57,760 bases of DNA from Bacteroidales bacterium (GCA_023664535.1 JAMPFJ010000019.1:1-57760); one strand, 5' to 3'. Positions 1-9,146 are shown, counted from the stretch's first letter. Notes: generated by a model from the letters alone, not told the origin. A program made the numbers and translations.

Positions 1-83
1 AGTACCAACGGCTCCCCAATGCCCGGCTTACGATATTGTCTATATTGAACAACTGTATTTTGGAGATAGTACGTTTTGCTCAT
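1..83 (+). repeat. Solo right arm of the foldback element family (window-edge copy)
   Basis: The first ~83 bases match the right arm of the full foldback elements at 55524-55733 and 8832-9097 (reverse strand). They begin in the element's central segment (AGTACCAACGGCTCC) and run through GATATTGTCTATATTG. The match fades before the expected terminal GCAATTACCTA. The left part would lie outside the window, so a longer decayed copy cannot be excluded. One extra base relative to the other copies shifts the internal reading frame. Confidence 0.7.
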
Positions 84-144
84 AGCTATGCTTATTCTCT
101 GTTAATCTGATAATCCGGCTATCATGCCTTTACAAATAACAAGG

Positions 145-182
145 GGCTGTCGACCAAGAGAAATACTCCTAATCCGACAGCT
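145..182 (-). terminator. Possible intrinsic terminator of the 271-1317 gene
   Basis: On the minus strand, arms GCTGTCG and CGACAGC (175-182 and 145-152) enclose an 18-22 base loop. They are followed by a pyrimidine-rich CCCCTTGTTATTT rather than a clean T-run. It lies ~90 bases past the stop of the secreted FnIII protein. A weak but plausible terminator. Confidence 0.4.
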
Positions 183-270
183 CCTTATGAAAATCCGTTA
201 GGTCAAATGCACGCATACATGCATGCGCCTGGCTCATTGCGTATGCAAAAATAAATTTACGGTTCAGCTT

Positions 271-1317
271 TTAACGGTACGTATAGGTAATTGTCGTATG
301 GAACCTTGTATAACAATAACCCTCTGATTTTACCGTCTTCTTACCAAACTTAGCATAGGTAATAACCTTTGCATAATAATATCTCTTTGTTGTGTCAATC
401 GGTTTATTCTTATACTTAATTACAGAATAACCGGTCTTACTGCCTTTAACCGTGCCTGCCTTCTTATATCCCTTGCTTGGCTGTAAAGATACGAGGATAT
501 CATATTTTGTCGCTCCGTTTACCTTTTTCCATTTCAAATTGATTCCGTTAGTACCAACATCCGAATTCTTTGTTGTGCTTCTTGGCTGAGGTACGGCATA
601 GAATTTTTTGGAATCTGCTCCGTAAACCTTCTTTGCCCCATTCTGAATATAGATATAGGGTTTAATTACAACCTGGTATACATTCTGCGTATTGGTCTTT
701 TTGAATTTTGCCGTATATATAGCCTGGCTGCCTGAACGTTTTACATTAATTTTCTGTACAACTTTACCTTTCTTGTTGTAACATACAGCATCATATCCGT
801 CTGCCACTGTATTCGCCAACCACTGTATATCCAGCTTCTTGTTTGCGCCAAATGCATCATTGTAAGCAATCTTGGTAATCTTTGAAGGAAGAGTATAGAC
901 AGCAACTAAACTATACTGACCGTCCTCATCTCCGATATTTCCTGCTGCGTCAACCGGAAAAACAGCTAACACTGCCGCTGCATCTGTCGTATTGGAAGAA
1001 AGCGTATAGCTTGTCGTGGTTACCTGTCCAACCTCAGTTAAACTGTAAGTTGAAGGATTTACATCATAAATCAGATATTTTACTGCCCCGTTTGCCGGAC
1101 TCCAGCTAATGGTAACAGACTTTGCCGTTGCCGCTGACTGCATAAGGTTTGTAACTCCTGCGCCGGTATAATTTTCTCCCATAGGATTATCCAGCTTGAC
1201 ATTACTCACGTCAAAATCATCAAGATTAATTTTCTCTGCTGCCGATACCTTTGCCGCCGGTGCAAGAACCAGCACAAAAAGTAAAGCCGCAAATAAAAAT
1301 TTAAGTTGCTTTTTCAT
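271..1317 (-). CDS. Secreted fibronectin type III-like protein
   Basis: 348 aa with a clear Sec signal peptide: MKKQ, a hydrophobic stretch to about residue 26, and an AxA-type site in VSAAEK. The mature part contains beta-rich modules with FnIII hallmarks: SATAKSVTISWSPANGAVKYLIYD near residues 62-86, then two further W...Y and Y..K.I.....Y modules rich in Lys and Tyr to the C-terminus. There is no LPXTG motif or transmembrane anchor, so it is probably released or held non-covalently at the cell wall. It is a tandem paralogue of the next gene (1427-2389, ~110 bases upstream on the same strand) with the same order of signal peptide and three modules. The ATG follows GGAGAATGAAAG. Exact function is not recognised; such proteins in Clostridia are usually surface or adhesion modules. 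Confidence 0.75.
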   Translation of the reverse strand: MKKQLKFLFAALLFVLVLAPAAKVSAAEKINLDDFDVSNVKLDNPMGENYTGAGVTNLMQSAATAKSVTISWSPANGAVKYLIYDVNPSTYSLTEVGQVTTTSYTLSSNTTDAAAVLAVFPVDAAGNIGDEDGQYSLVAVYTLPSKITKIAYNDAFGANKKLDIQWLANTVADGYDAVCYNKKGKVVQKINVKRSGSQAIYTAKFKKTNTQNVYQVVIKPYIYIQNGAKKVYGADSKKFYAVPQPRSTTKNSDVGTNGINLKWKKVNGATKYDILVSLQPSKGYKKAGTVKGSKTGYSVIKYKNKPIDTTKRYYYAKVITYAKFGKKTVKSEGYCYTRFHTTITYTYR

Positions 1318-1426
1318 CTTTCATTCTCCTATCTTTTTAATATTTTATTTTGTATACATTACCCGCTTATTTACGATACGATAGCCTGCTGCGCTATAAT
1401 ACATTGGCATTTCTATTGTATCACTC

Positions 1427-2389
1427 TTAGTTAAAAGACCATTGCAAAGAAGACCTTGTCCCACGCTTAACCTTCATGGAATATAATCTTCCGCTGGTAT
1501 AGGTTTTCTTTCCTACCTTTTTCTTTCCAACGATATAAATATAATAAGTCTTTTTCGGATTTATCTTTTTTCCTTTAATCTTTGATATAGTAAAGGATGT
1601 CTTCTTCGTATCCTTTTTGACTCTCTTATATCCCTTTTTCTCTTTTGTGGAAACATATACGTCATAGGAGGTGATTCCCCTTAATTTTCCCCAATAAACC
1701 TTAATCTTATTACCGGAGAACCCTGTCTTTTTTTCATCAATCATTGGCTGGGTAAATAAATATGCCTTATCTGACCATTCGCCGTATACCTTCTGGCCAT
1801 TGATTGTTGAGTATGCGCGAACCTGTATATTATATGCCATTGTGTTATCTACTGCACTTGAACATCCATTGCTGCTGGTTGTGCTTGATTTGATTTTCTT
1901 TTTCTTTTCATTTTTGATAACATATTCATATCCGTCTACACCAGTCTGGTTATTCCACTCAACATCAACATTTTGAATATAATACCACCATTTTGTCTGC
2001 TTCACTCCGGTAACCTTTCCCGGCAGGGTTTTGATATAACCGCTGGCAGCCGTTCCCTCATAGGTACTCGTGCCTGATGAAGATTTATATGTATACTTTA
2101 TATATACATAATACTCCGTTCCCTGTTGTAAGTTACCAAAGGTATAGCTTGTGGATGTAGCCGGTAAAGAAATACTCTTTGCGCTTGCGTTTGCACTTGC
2201 CGTGCTGTAATCTGTACCAATCCCTACATAATATGCAGTCGCCCTACTCTGTGCCGGCCAGCTTACCGTAACCGAATTCTTAGTCTGTGCTGTCTGCGTC
2301 AGTGATGCAGCCTGCACCGTTATTCCCGTCATAGTAAACGCCATTACCATAACCACCATCGCCATAAAACATTTCAATGTTTTTTTCAT
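1427..2389 (-). CDS. Secreted fibronectin type III-like protein (paralogue)
   Basis: About 320 aa. I chose the ATG at 2389 because GGGAG lies 8 bases upstream; an ATG two codons earlier sits too close to it. The signal peptide (MKKTLKCF, hydrophobic core, AxA site in VQAAS) is followed by an FnIII-like module (TKNSVTVSWPAQSRATAYYVG, residues ~35-110). Two further Trp/Tyr/Lys-rich modules follow, ending in a basic tail. There is no anchor motif. Its closest relative in the window is the downstream 271-1317 gene, so the pair probably arose by tandem duplication. The Big2/FnIII fragment at 46466-47080 carries a similar C-terminal module. Function beyond an extracellular beta-sandwich protein is not recognised. 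Confidence 0.75.
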   Translation of the reverse strand: MKKTLKCFMAMVVMVMAFTMTGITVQAASLTQTAQTKNSVTVSWPAQSRATAYYVGIGTDYSTASANASAKSISLPATSTSYTFGNLQQGTEYYVYIKYTYKSSSGTSTYEGTAASGYIKTLPGKVTGVKQTKWWYYIQNVDVEWNNQTGVDGYEYVIKNEKKKKIKSSTTSSNGCSSAVDNTMAYNIQVRAYSTINGQKVYGEWSDKAYLFTQPMIDEKKTGFSGNKIKVYWGKLRGITSYDVYVSTKEKKGYKRVKKDTKKTSFTISKIKGKKINPKKTYYIYIVGKKKVGKKTYTSGRLYSMKVKRGTRSSLQWSFN

Positions 2390-2566
2390 TATCATTCTCC
2401 CTTCTTGTCGCTAATCTTTGCATAGTGGATAAAGCTACCTACTCTATCTTATATAAAATCACATTTTCGTCACAATTTCAATGAAATCTTCGTGAAAACA
2501 AAAAAATTAGCATATTCACTAAAAAATTTTGTCACTTTATATAACAATTTTTACAGCCTCTGCCGG

Positions 2567-3130
2567 TTACCTTTTGCTGTTCTTTTTTTGGAAATCCTCT
2601 ACCGCTGTTTCATAAAGATTATTGCCGTCACTGTCAATGACCACAATAACAGGAAAATCCTCTACCTCCATTCGGCGGACTGCCTCTGTACCCAAATCAT
2701 CATAGGCTATCACCTCCGACTTTTTAATGCATTTGGACAAAAGTGCGCCCGCTCCTCCAACCGCAGCAAAATAAACAGCTTTATGTTTTACCATCGCATC
2801 AATTACTTCCCGGCTTCGCTTTCCTTTTCCAATCATTCCGTTTAATCCGTTTTCCAGTAACAGCGGCGTGTATTTATCCATTCTGCTTGAGGTTGTGGGA
2901 CCGGCAGAGCCGATTACCTGTCCTTCCTTTGCGGGAGTGGGACCCAGATAATAGATAATATTATCCTTAAGCTCCAGCGGTAACGTTTCTCCCTCCGCCA
3001 TTGCCTCATACATTCTCTTATGTGCCGCATCCCTGGCAGAATAAATCGTACCCGTTATATACACATAATCCCCTGCATGCAGGGTAACTAACTCTTCTTT
3101 TTTTATCGGAGCGCCGATTCTTTTTTCCAT
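2567..3130 (-). CDS. fumB: Fumarate hydratase class I, beta subunit
   Basis: 187 aa, the usual length of the separate beta (C-terminal) subunit of the oxygen-sensitive [4Fe-4S] fumarase/L(+)-tartrate dehydratase family. Visible family signatures are the N-terminal LHAGDYVYITGTIYSARDAAHK segment, the YYLGPTPAKEG and GSAGPTTSSRMD motifs, and GMIGKGKRS. With the alpha subunit it would interconvert fumarate and malate in the cytoplasm. It lies 47 bases downstream of the alpha subunit gene on the same strand, with an ATG after GGAGATAAACT, so it is almost certainly co-transcribed. Tartrate dehydratase (TtdB) is the alternative; the sequence alone does not settle the substrate, but fumarase is the more common role in this setting. 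Confidence 0.88.
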   Translation of the reverse strand: MEKRIGAPIKKEELVTLHAGDYVYITGTIYSARDAAHKRMYEAMAEGETLPLELKDNIIYYLGPTPAKEGQVIGSAGPTTSSRMDKYTPLLLENGLNGMIGKGKRSREVIDAMVKHKAVYFAAVGGAGALLSKCIKKSEVIAYDDLGTEAVRRMEVEDFPVIVVIDSDGNNLYETAVEDFQKKNSKR

Positions 3131-3177
3131 AGTTTATCTCCATTTCCGTTCTTTACTTCATCATAACATTTTACCGG

Positions 3178-4020
3178 CTATAATACCCTCGTCACATGCC
3201 GGTTTACATGACAGCACATATTTACCGCCACCGGAAGCCCTGCAATATGGGTGGCATAGGTTTCAATGTTAACGCTGATTGCCGTTGTCCTTCCGCCAAG
3301 CCCGCCGGGACCGATTCCGGAATGATTGATTTTATCTAACAGCTCTTTTTCCATCTCCCTGATATGGGGAAGCGGTGATGCGGTTTCCAGGTTACGGGTT
3401 AACGCTTTCTTTGCCAAAATCGCCGCCTTTTCAAAATCGCCGCCGATTCCGACTCCCACGACAACCGGTGGACAGGCATTGGGACCCGCATCCATTACTG
3501 CCTGTAAAACTGCCTCCTTTACTCCTTCGGCACCGTCTGCCGGCTTCAGCATAAAAACACGGCTCATGTTTTCGGAGCCGAAGCCCTTAGGCGCAACCAG
3601 TAGTTCCAGCTTGTCTCCCGGTACAATATCGTAATGGATGATGGCGGGAGTATTGTCCTTTGTATTTTCCCGAAGCAGCGGGTCGCCGACAACGGACTTT
3701 CTGAGATACCCTTCTTTATATCCCTGCCTTACCCCCTCGTTGATGGCATCTGTCAGGTTCATTCCGTCAATATGTAAATCCTGTCCCATCTTCACGAAAA
3801 AAACCGCCATACCCGTATCCTGGCAGATGGGAATTTCTTCTTTTCCCGCAATCTCCATATTTTCAAGAAGCTGATTTAAAATCTTTTTTCCCAGCTCTCC
3901 CGTCTCCTCTTTCTCCGCATTTTTTATCGCCTCTTCCATATCCTCCGATAAATGCAGATTTGCCTCTATGCACATCTCTTTCACATTTTTAATAATTTCG
4001 TCCGTGTGAAGCGTCCTCAT
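3178..4020 (-). CDS. fumA: Fumarate hydratase class I, alpha subunit
   Basis: 280 aa from the ATG at 4020, which is preceded by a perfect AGGAGG; an upstream in-frame start would overlap the HAD gene. The family positions for the three [4Fe-4S] cysteines are visible: Cys66 in IPICQDTG, Cys183 in GPNACPPVVVGVGIGG, and Cys269/270 in NMCCHVNRH. The fourth iron site is left for substrate. GIGPGGLGGRTTA is the characteristic glycine-rich segment. It pairs with the beta subunit immediately downstream. The upstream Cof-like phosphatase gene ends 35 bases before it, so the three genes may be one transcript. Confidence 0.9.
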   Translation of the reverse strand: MRTLHTDEIIKNVKEMCIEANLHLSEDMEEAIKNAEKEETGELGKKILNQLLENMEIAGKEEIPICQDTGMAVFFVKMGQDLHIDGMNLTDAINEGVRQGYKEGYLRKSVVGDPLLRENTKDNTPAIIHYDIVPGDKLELLVAPKGFGSENMSRVFMLKPADGAEGVKEAVLQAVMDAGPNACPPVVVGVGIGGDFEKAAILAKKALTRNLETASPLPHIREMEKELLDKINHSGIGPGGLGGRTTAISVNIETYATHIAGLPVAVNMCCHVNRHVTRVL

Positions 4021-4055
4021 GTATACCTCCTGTTCACCTTTTCCTTTCGGATAAA

Positions 4056-4952
4056 TCATTGTTTATTTAACAACTCTTTCTTGTTCTGATATAACAATTC
4101 GTTAATTTTCTTTCCTACGCCGTCGTCATTATTAGAGGGAATAATCTCTTTTGCCCTTTTTCTAATCTCCGGCTCCGCATTTTCCGGCGCATAGGAATTA
4201 GGGAATAACTCAAACATGGATAAATCATTTAAGCCGTCGCCGAATACTGCGACCTCTTCTTTGCCGATACCCATTTTCTCTATGGCTTCTAAAAGACCAT
4301 ATCCCTTTTGCGCATATTTATTGTTGATTTCAATATTTTCCGGATAAGAAGATAAAATCGATAATTCCGGAAATTTTTCCATCAATTCTTCTCTGTTTTT
4401 TGCATTAAATTCCCTGTCCGGATTAAATACAATAATTTTACGGATTTCCAAATCCCTGGCAAGCATATCCTCCAGCGTATCATTTCTGGTTAACGACTGC
4501 TGAAACACACTGTTTCTTCCCTGTTCCACCGCTTCCTCAAAAGAAAGGGTATGGCTGCGGTCAAGGCACATCATACGAAAGCCCATATTCTTTTCCATCA
4601 TTTCCGCTGTACCGCAAAGCTGGGAGCCTTTATTTGTCATATACTCCGGTACATATCCCTGTCCGGTTAACATTTCCGCCAGCCCGGGAATAATTTCCCA
4701 GTCAATATTGACGGTATTAAGAATATGACCCTCCTCATCCCTTACCTCCGCCCCGTTTAACAGAATCAACCCGCAGTGCAGGTTATATTTTTCCGTGGTG
4801 GGCGTAATGGTATCCACGCTTCTTCCCGTCGCAATCATGAAACGGACATCCTGTTTCCGGGCTTCCCTTATGGCAGCCAGATTAAAAGGAGAAATTTCCT
4901 GATTGGAATTAAACAGGGTTCCGTCCATATCCGAAACAAGTAACTTAATCAT
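4056..4952 (-). CDS. Cof-type HAD-IIB phosphatase
   Basis: 298 aa, typical of the Cof/YidA group of haloacid dehalogenase phosphatases. Motif I is DMDGTLFNS (Asp8 nucleophile and Asp10 acid). Motif II is IATGRS (Thr). Lys is near residue 215 (KYAQKGYG). Motif IV is FGDGLNDLSMF. The central C2B cap is the segment between motifs II and III. These enzymes dephosphorylate sugar phosphates or cofactors such as pyridoxal phosphate and FMN; the substrate cannot be predicted here. The ATG follows GGAAAGGAATACAGC. It is first in an apparent operon with the two fumarase genes; there is no obvious metabolic link. Confidence 0.85.
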   Translation of the reverse strand: MIKLLVSDMDGTLFNSNQEISPFNLAAIREARKQDVRFMIATGRSVDTITPTTEKYNLHCGLILLNGAEVRDEEGHILNTVNIDWEIIPGLAEMLTGQGYVPEYMTNKGSQLCGTAEMMEKNMGFRMMCLDRSHTLSFEEAVEQGRNSVFQQSLTRNDTLEDMLARDLEIRKIIVFNPDREFNAKNREELMEKFPELSILSSYPENIEINNKYAQKGYGLLEAIEKMGIGKEEVAVFGDGLNDLSMFELFPNSYAPENAEPEIRKRAKEIIPSNNDDGVGKKINELLYQNKKELLNKQ

Positions 4953-5077
4953 GCTGTATTCCTTTCCCGTATCCTAACCGATTTCCTACGGCAGTTCACT
5001 TAACTGATGTTTTTCCCAAATTGCCGATAATCCAATAATAAACGTTCATGTTCCATTTATCAATAGTATTTTCTTCC

Positions 5078-6793
5078 TTATACCGGAAAATTCGTAACCC
5101 GGAAGCTGTCAAAAACACGTTCTGCATTGATAATTCCGTATCCCCATACTTCATTCGGATAATTGAGACTGGGGTTTCGGATTGCATTTTTGATAAAGAA
5201 ATTCTTAATCTGCATGGCAAAAAATATATTTAAGCTGTAATTTTCGATATTCCACTGCAAAAACAACGCCATAATTCCTGCACTGTGCGCAGCAGCCACT
5301 GAAGTACCGGACATGGTCACAAAATTATTCCGCCGTCCCGGTCCCATAATATTTACCCCCGGTGCAGTCAAGTCCGGTTTTGTCTGGATTCTGGAATAGT
5401 ATCCCCTGCTTGCCTGAGCATAAATGCTGCCGTTTAAATGATTATATGCGGTCATGGTCATTATCAGTTCGGCATTTCCCGGAATGGTAATGGTATTATC
5501 CGGGTCTGCTTTCAAAAAATACGTATCCTCTTTTAAAAATTGGCGGAGGGGCATCCATATATTGAATGCCTTCGGATTATTTCCCTCCGCATATACATTA
5601 AAACGCCATAACCCCGGCGTCGGATTAGTCAAACGGATAAAAATCAGTTCATCACCGGAAAAGGTTTCAATTAACTGATATGCCACATAAACCGTTGATT
5701 TTGCAATAGGCAGCCATACCAGCTCCTCCTGCCCGAATCTCGGTAAAACCCGGTCAATCTGGTCGCCCTGGGGCGATACAATGCCAATGGAAAAGGTGGT
5801 AGGCGCTTCCCCCCAAAATTCCATCGTGAGGACCTCCTGCTCTTCATCCACATTTACTTCAACCTGCTGGCTATTGGTATTTTCATCCATTCTTCCCGAA
5901 TAGTGAAGCCTTTCGCTGCCCTCATTTCCTGCCGAAACACTTACCATGATTCCGACATTTTCCAATATATAATCCAGGTATCTCTCCAAAAACGTTAATC
6001 CGAGATGCCCACCATTACTGCTTCCCAGACCGATAAATATGGAAATCGGCATTTTTCTTTCTCTTGCATATTGGATTAAATAGGCGATTGCATAAATGAT
6101 ATCCGTTTCCTGATAGGCAGGTACGTCTTCCGGTATCCCGAAATATTCCCGCAAATAATTTTTTGTCTGCTTCAGTTTTACTACCGCAAGCTCCGCTTCC
6201 GTGGCAACCCCGGTAAAATCATTTTCACGGTTTACTCCGCCTGCCGCAATTCCCGACATAAAGGTACCGTGTCCGTTCTCGTCCCTGGAAGGAACAATAT
6301 CATAAGGATTTTCACTCTGTATTGCGCTGTCAATCTGGCTTTTTGAAAAAGCGGTTCCGTAATAAGGCTCGGGAACCTCATCACTTCTCTCCAAACCCCT
6401 CAGCGTCTGGTCCCATAATACCCCAATCCGTGTATTGCCGTTTGCATCCAAAAATAAAGGATTTGTATAGTCAATACCGGTATCAACCATTCCGACAATT
6501 ACATTTTTTCCGTCTAATCCAAGATTATTGGGACTTTGTATCTGCTTAACTCCCGTCGCCTCCATATTTGATGAATCCATCAACCCATACAATTTCGGAA
6601 TAAACGAGTAAGGAACGGATTCCAGATTAGTAAGGTAATCCTGGGCACGGGGAATATGAATAATCGCAATTTTTTCTTTAATGATATTGACACATCCGCT
6701 TTCATACACTCTCACGGAGCTTCTGTCGTCCTCCTGGTAATTGATAATTAAATCGGAAAATTCGTCGCTATATATCATCTCTTCGCAGGTCAT
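5078..6793 (-). CDS. Csp-like S8 (subtilisin family) serine protease
   Basis: 571 aa. The catalytic triad is complete: Asp104 in VDTGID, His175 in NGHGT and Ser498 in SGTSVAA, with oxyanion Asn290 in SAGNEG. A long insertion between His and Ser (about residues 300-460) forms the jelly-roll-like insert typical of the Csp germination proteases and their relatives in Clostridia. There is no signal peptide. The first ~80 residues look like a short pro-domain. In Clostridium, Csp proteases activate the spore cortex hydrolase SleC, but many related proteases in this family occur in organisms not known to sporulate, so that role is only a possibility. It is monocistronic: the GGDEF gene's terminator lies upstream and a 125-base gap separates it from the HAD gene. 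Confidence 0.85.
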   Translation of the reverse strand: MTCEEMIYSDEFSDLIINYQEDDRSSVRVYESGCVNIIKEKIAIIHIPRAQDYLTNLESVPYSFIPKLYGLMDSSNMEATGVKQIQSPNNLGLDGKNVIVGMVDTGIDYTNPLFLDANGNTRIGVLWDQTLRGLERSDEVPEPYYGTAFSKSQIDSAIQSENPYDIVPSRDENGHGTFMSGIAAGGVNRENDFTGVATEAELAVVKLKQTKNYLREYFGIPEDVPAYQETDIIYAIAYLIQYARERKMPISIFIGLGSSNGGHLGLTFLERYLDYILENVGIMVSVSAGNEGSERLHYSGRMDENTNSQQVEVNVDEEQEVLTMEFWGEAPTTFSIGIVSPQGDQIDRVLPRFGQEELVWLPIAKSTVYVAYQLIETFSGDELIFIRLTNPTPGLWRFNVYAEGNNPKAFNIWMPLRQFLKEDTYFLKADPDNTITIPGNAELIMTMTAYNHLNGSIYAQASRGYYSRIQTKPDLTAPGVNIMGPGRRNNFVTMSGTSVAAAHSAGIMALFLQWNIENYSLNIFFAMQIKNFFIKNAIRNPSLNYPNEVWGYGIINAERVFDSFRVTNFPV

Positions 6794-6829
6794 ATCCTAC
6801 CTCGTCATTTATCTATTATTTTATTATAT

Positions 6830-6864
6830 AAAAAAGGCGGCAGAATGTGTTATCCGCCACCCGT
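6830..6864 (-). terminator. Intrinsic terminator of the FIST-GGDEF gene
   Basis: On the minus strand a GGCGG/CCGCC stem with a ~13-base loop is followed by TTTTTT. The hairpin and its flanks closely resemble the gyrA terminator at 9106-9139, including the shared ACGGGTGGC start and the CATTCTGCC stretch. Confidence 0.8.
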
Positions 6865-6914
6865 AAAATCATTATTTAGAAAATATTACTCATACTAAAC
6901 CCTTCCCATCGCTT

Positions 6915-8687
6915 CTAATCCAGCCTTACGACTTGATTTTTCCCGGCGGCCTTCGCCATATAAAGCGCCTTGTCCACTCTGTTATAAAGCTCGTCTGCGG
7001 TTTCTTTTTTTGCCTGCGTCACCCCGATGCTGACGGTCTGGCAGGTGGCAGCTTCATAGGTCACGGATGCGAACTCCTGACGGATTTCCTCTGCCAAGGC
7101 TGCTGCGTCATCTGCATTGCTGTCTGTCAGCAGCACCATAAATTCCTCTCCTCCCCAGCGTCCCAGTGAGCAGGAATGAACCCCTGTCGTCTTTTTCCGG
7201 AGAACGTCAGACAATGCCTGGATGACATGGTCGCCCTCTTTATGTCCATAAATATCATTTACCTTTTTAAAATTATCAATATCCAGCATTATCAGAGAAA
7301 TATCACCTGTCCCCTGTTGATTTCTTTTATCCAGTGCGCTATGAATTTTCCGTTCAATCTCTGCACGGTTATAAAGCCTTGTCAGGCCATCCGTGACAGA
7401 ACTCATGGCAAGCTTCATATTCATTTCCTCAAGCTCGGCAGTGGATGCCTCAATAAAAGACACAAACCGTCTGATGATGGGTATTTTTTCATTACTGCCA
7501 TTATCAATCTGCGCCTTGGCAATATTTACTATTTTGTCCGTTTCAGGCATATTTCCTTCCCGCATGGCGACAATGACAAGAGTCACATTAAAATTGAGCA
7601 TATCACCCTTCATCCGCAAAAATTCACCATGCGTATAAAAGCCCGTAGTCGGTGCAACACTGTTGAATATCACTGTTTCACCGCTAATATTTTCATCGCT
7701 CCAGAACGCCCTTCTGGCAGCGCAGGAAAAGGTCTGTATTACTTCGGGACAAAAATCTGCAATCTTCTGTCCATCCTCGCGGATACTGGCAAGAATCGTC
7801 TCCGGGTCGCCGTAAGCCAGCCGGACAATCGCATCCTCCTGTATATCGGATGACATCACAAGCGAACCGTCATCATTGGCAGCAAGGGGACAGCGCAGAA
7901 TATCCACATCACCATGTTCCAGAAAAAGCGGAAACTCCAGCGTATTAGAGAAAAAACTGTCATTTCTGTTAATATTCAAAAATTTCCGGTATACATCCAG
8001 CGCCGGTTTTCCATCCAGCTCATATAAAAGCTCCCTGTCTGCCTTTGTAACCCGAAATTTTCGTTTTAACGGCTTCCATCCTGAAATAAAGGTACTGTAT
8101 GCATGAAAATCCGTCCCACCCAGCAGCAGAAAAATGATGCCGTGCTCCAAAAAACCATTTCCTTTTGAAAACACAGCCGCTGTATCATCATCCATATCCG
8201 GGTTAAATGCGCCGCCGCCAAATACCTGAATATCCTTTGGCAGACCGCTCATTTCATTACAAAACTCCATCATGGACATATCCATAATAGTAGCATGCAT
8301 CTCCACCGCCTGAACCCATGGGTTCTCATCACAACATGCTTTAAGCGCTGCCACATCCGCCGCCGCATTTTCCTCCGAAAAAGGCATTTGCAGAATCCTT
8401 GCCTGCGTTGTCCCATATTCAAAAATTGTACAGGTTAAAATGATTTTTTCCTTCGTCAATACCCCATTCATGATATTGGCATTTGCTGTACATCCAAGAT
8501 ACAGGGCGTCCGGCATTTCCTTATCCAGACAATCACAGATATGCTGGATATGCTCTAACTCCATATCCTCCGAATATATTCTGAATATAGTAACATATGC
8601 CGAATGGGAAGCACACCATTTCTTAATTTCCTCCAGCTTTTCCAAAAACCCCTCATCATCTTTATAAAACATTTGAAATTGTTTCAT
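6915..8687 (-). CDS. FIST-domain diguanylate cyclase (GGDEF)
   Basis: 590 aa. Residues ~1-380 match the FIST sensor architecture: an N-terminal FIST half with ALYLGCTANANIMNG, then a FIST_C-like segment with SWGP/GDPETIL-type features and FSCAARRAFW. A short helical linker (ASTAELEEMNMKLAMSSVTDGLTRLYNR) leads to a GGDEF domain with the active motif GGEEF at residues 512-516, LDIDNFKKVND for metal binding and VSIGV near the end. It therefore probably makes cyclic di-GMP in the cytoplasm in response to a small ligand; FIST domains are proposed to bind amino acids. No RxxD inhibitory site is seen five residues before GGEEF. There are no transmembrane segments. The ATG follows GGAGGGG. It is transcribed alone, ending in the terminator at 6830-6864. 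Confidence 0.88.
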   Translation of the reverse strand: MKQFQMFYKDDEGFLEKLEEIKKWCASHSAYVTIFRIYSEDMELEHIQHICDCLDKEMPDALYLGCTANANIMNGVLTKEKIILTCTIFEYGTTQARILQMPFSEENAAADVAALKACCDENPWVQAVEMHATIMDMSMMEFCNEMSGLPKDIQVFGGGAFNPDMDDDTAAVFSKGNGFLEHGIIFLLLGGTDFHAYSTFISGWKPLKRKFRVTKADRELLYELDGKPALDVYRKFLNINRNDSFFSNTLEFPLFLEHGDVDILRCPLAANDDGSLVMSSDIQEDAIVRLAYGDPETILASIREDGQKIADFCPEVIQTFSCAARRAFWSDENISGETVIFNSVAPTTGFYTHGEFLRMKGDMLNFNVTLVIVAMREGNMPETDKIVNIAKAQIDNGSNEKIPIIRRFVSFIEASTAELEEMNMKLAMSSVTDGLTRLYNRAEIERKIHSALDKRNQQGTGDISLIMLDIDNFKKVNDIYGHKEGDHVIQALSDVLRKKTTGVHSCSLGRWGGEEFMVLLTDSNADDAAALAEEIRQEFASVTYEAATCQTVSIGVTQAKKETADELYNRVDKALYMAKAAGKNQVVRLD

Positions 8688-8831
8688 ATCGTATTTTTCC
8701 CCTCCACTTAAAATATTCTTTTAAACTAGAGTTTAATTTTTCCAAGATGCATATAACAACATTATACAATATATTATGGGTTTTTAAAAGATGATTTTGA
8801 CCATACCTGCCAGATTTCTGCTATTTTATAT

Positions 8832-9097
8832 TAGGTAATTGCAAAACTCTCTATTTTCAAAATCTAGTTGTGCGATGTAGACAAATATCATAAGCAGGTG
8901 CTTTGGAGCCGTTGGTACTTCGCATTGAACACTTAGCGAGGTGTTTCCGAGCTTAGTGAGAAAGTGTGCCTTGGCTGGTGCCGTTTTTTGGCACCTTATG
9001 TACCATTACGTGCGACAAGCAACGAAAGTGTGCCTGCGTTGATTTGTCTACATTGTACAACGGATGCTAGTAAAAACAGAGTTTTACAATTACCTAT
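8832..9097 (-). mobile_element. Foldback/MITE-like element, full copy (266 bp)
   Basis: The ends are inverted repeats, TAGGTAATTGC...GCAATTACCTA. The two halves are homologous along almost their whole length, so the DNA could fold into one long imperfect hairpin. Read on the minus strand it aligns end to end with the 210-bp copy at 55524-55733, but it has an extra ~57 bases in the centre and one extra T in GATATTTGTC. An internal GGTGCC/GGCACC hairpin sits in the middle. There is no transposase ORF. No clear flanking duplication is visible at this copy. It separates the start of the FIST-GGDEF gene from the end of gyrA and fills most of a ~460-base gap. Confidence 0.82.
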
Positions 9098-9105
9098 ATT
9101 ATGAT

Positions 9106-9139
9106 AAAAAGGTGGCAGAATGTATTACCTGCCACCCGT
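9106..9139 (-). terminator. Intrinsic terminator of the dnaN-gyrA operon
   Basis: Minus strand: GGTGGCAG and CTGCCACC form an 8-bp stem around a ~10-base loop, followed by TTTTT. It lies 8 bases after the gyrA stop codon and directly against the right end of the foldback element. Confidence 0.88.
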
Positions 9140-9146
9140 AAAAGAA

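Noticed and set aside
7176..7853. 225-codon plus-strand open frame within the GGDEF gene.
   Set aside because: Shadow of the minus-strand coding sequence; no ribosome site or recognisable motif, while the opposite frame has intact FIST and GGEEF.
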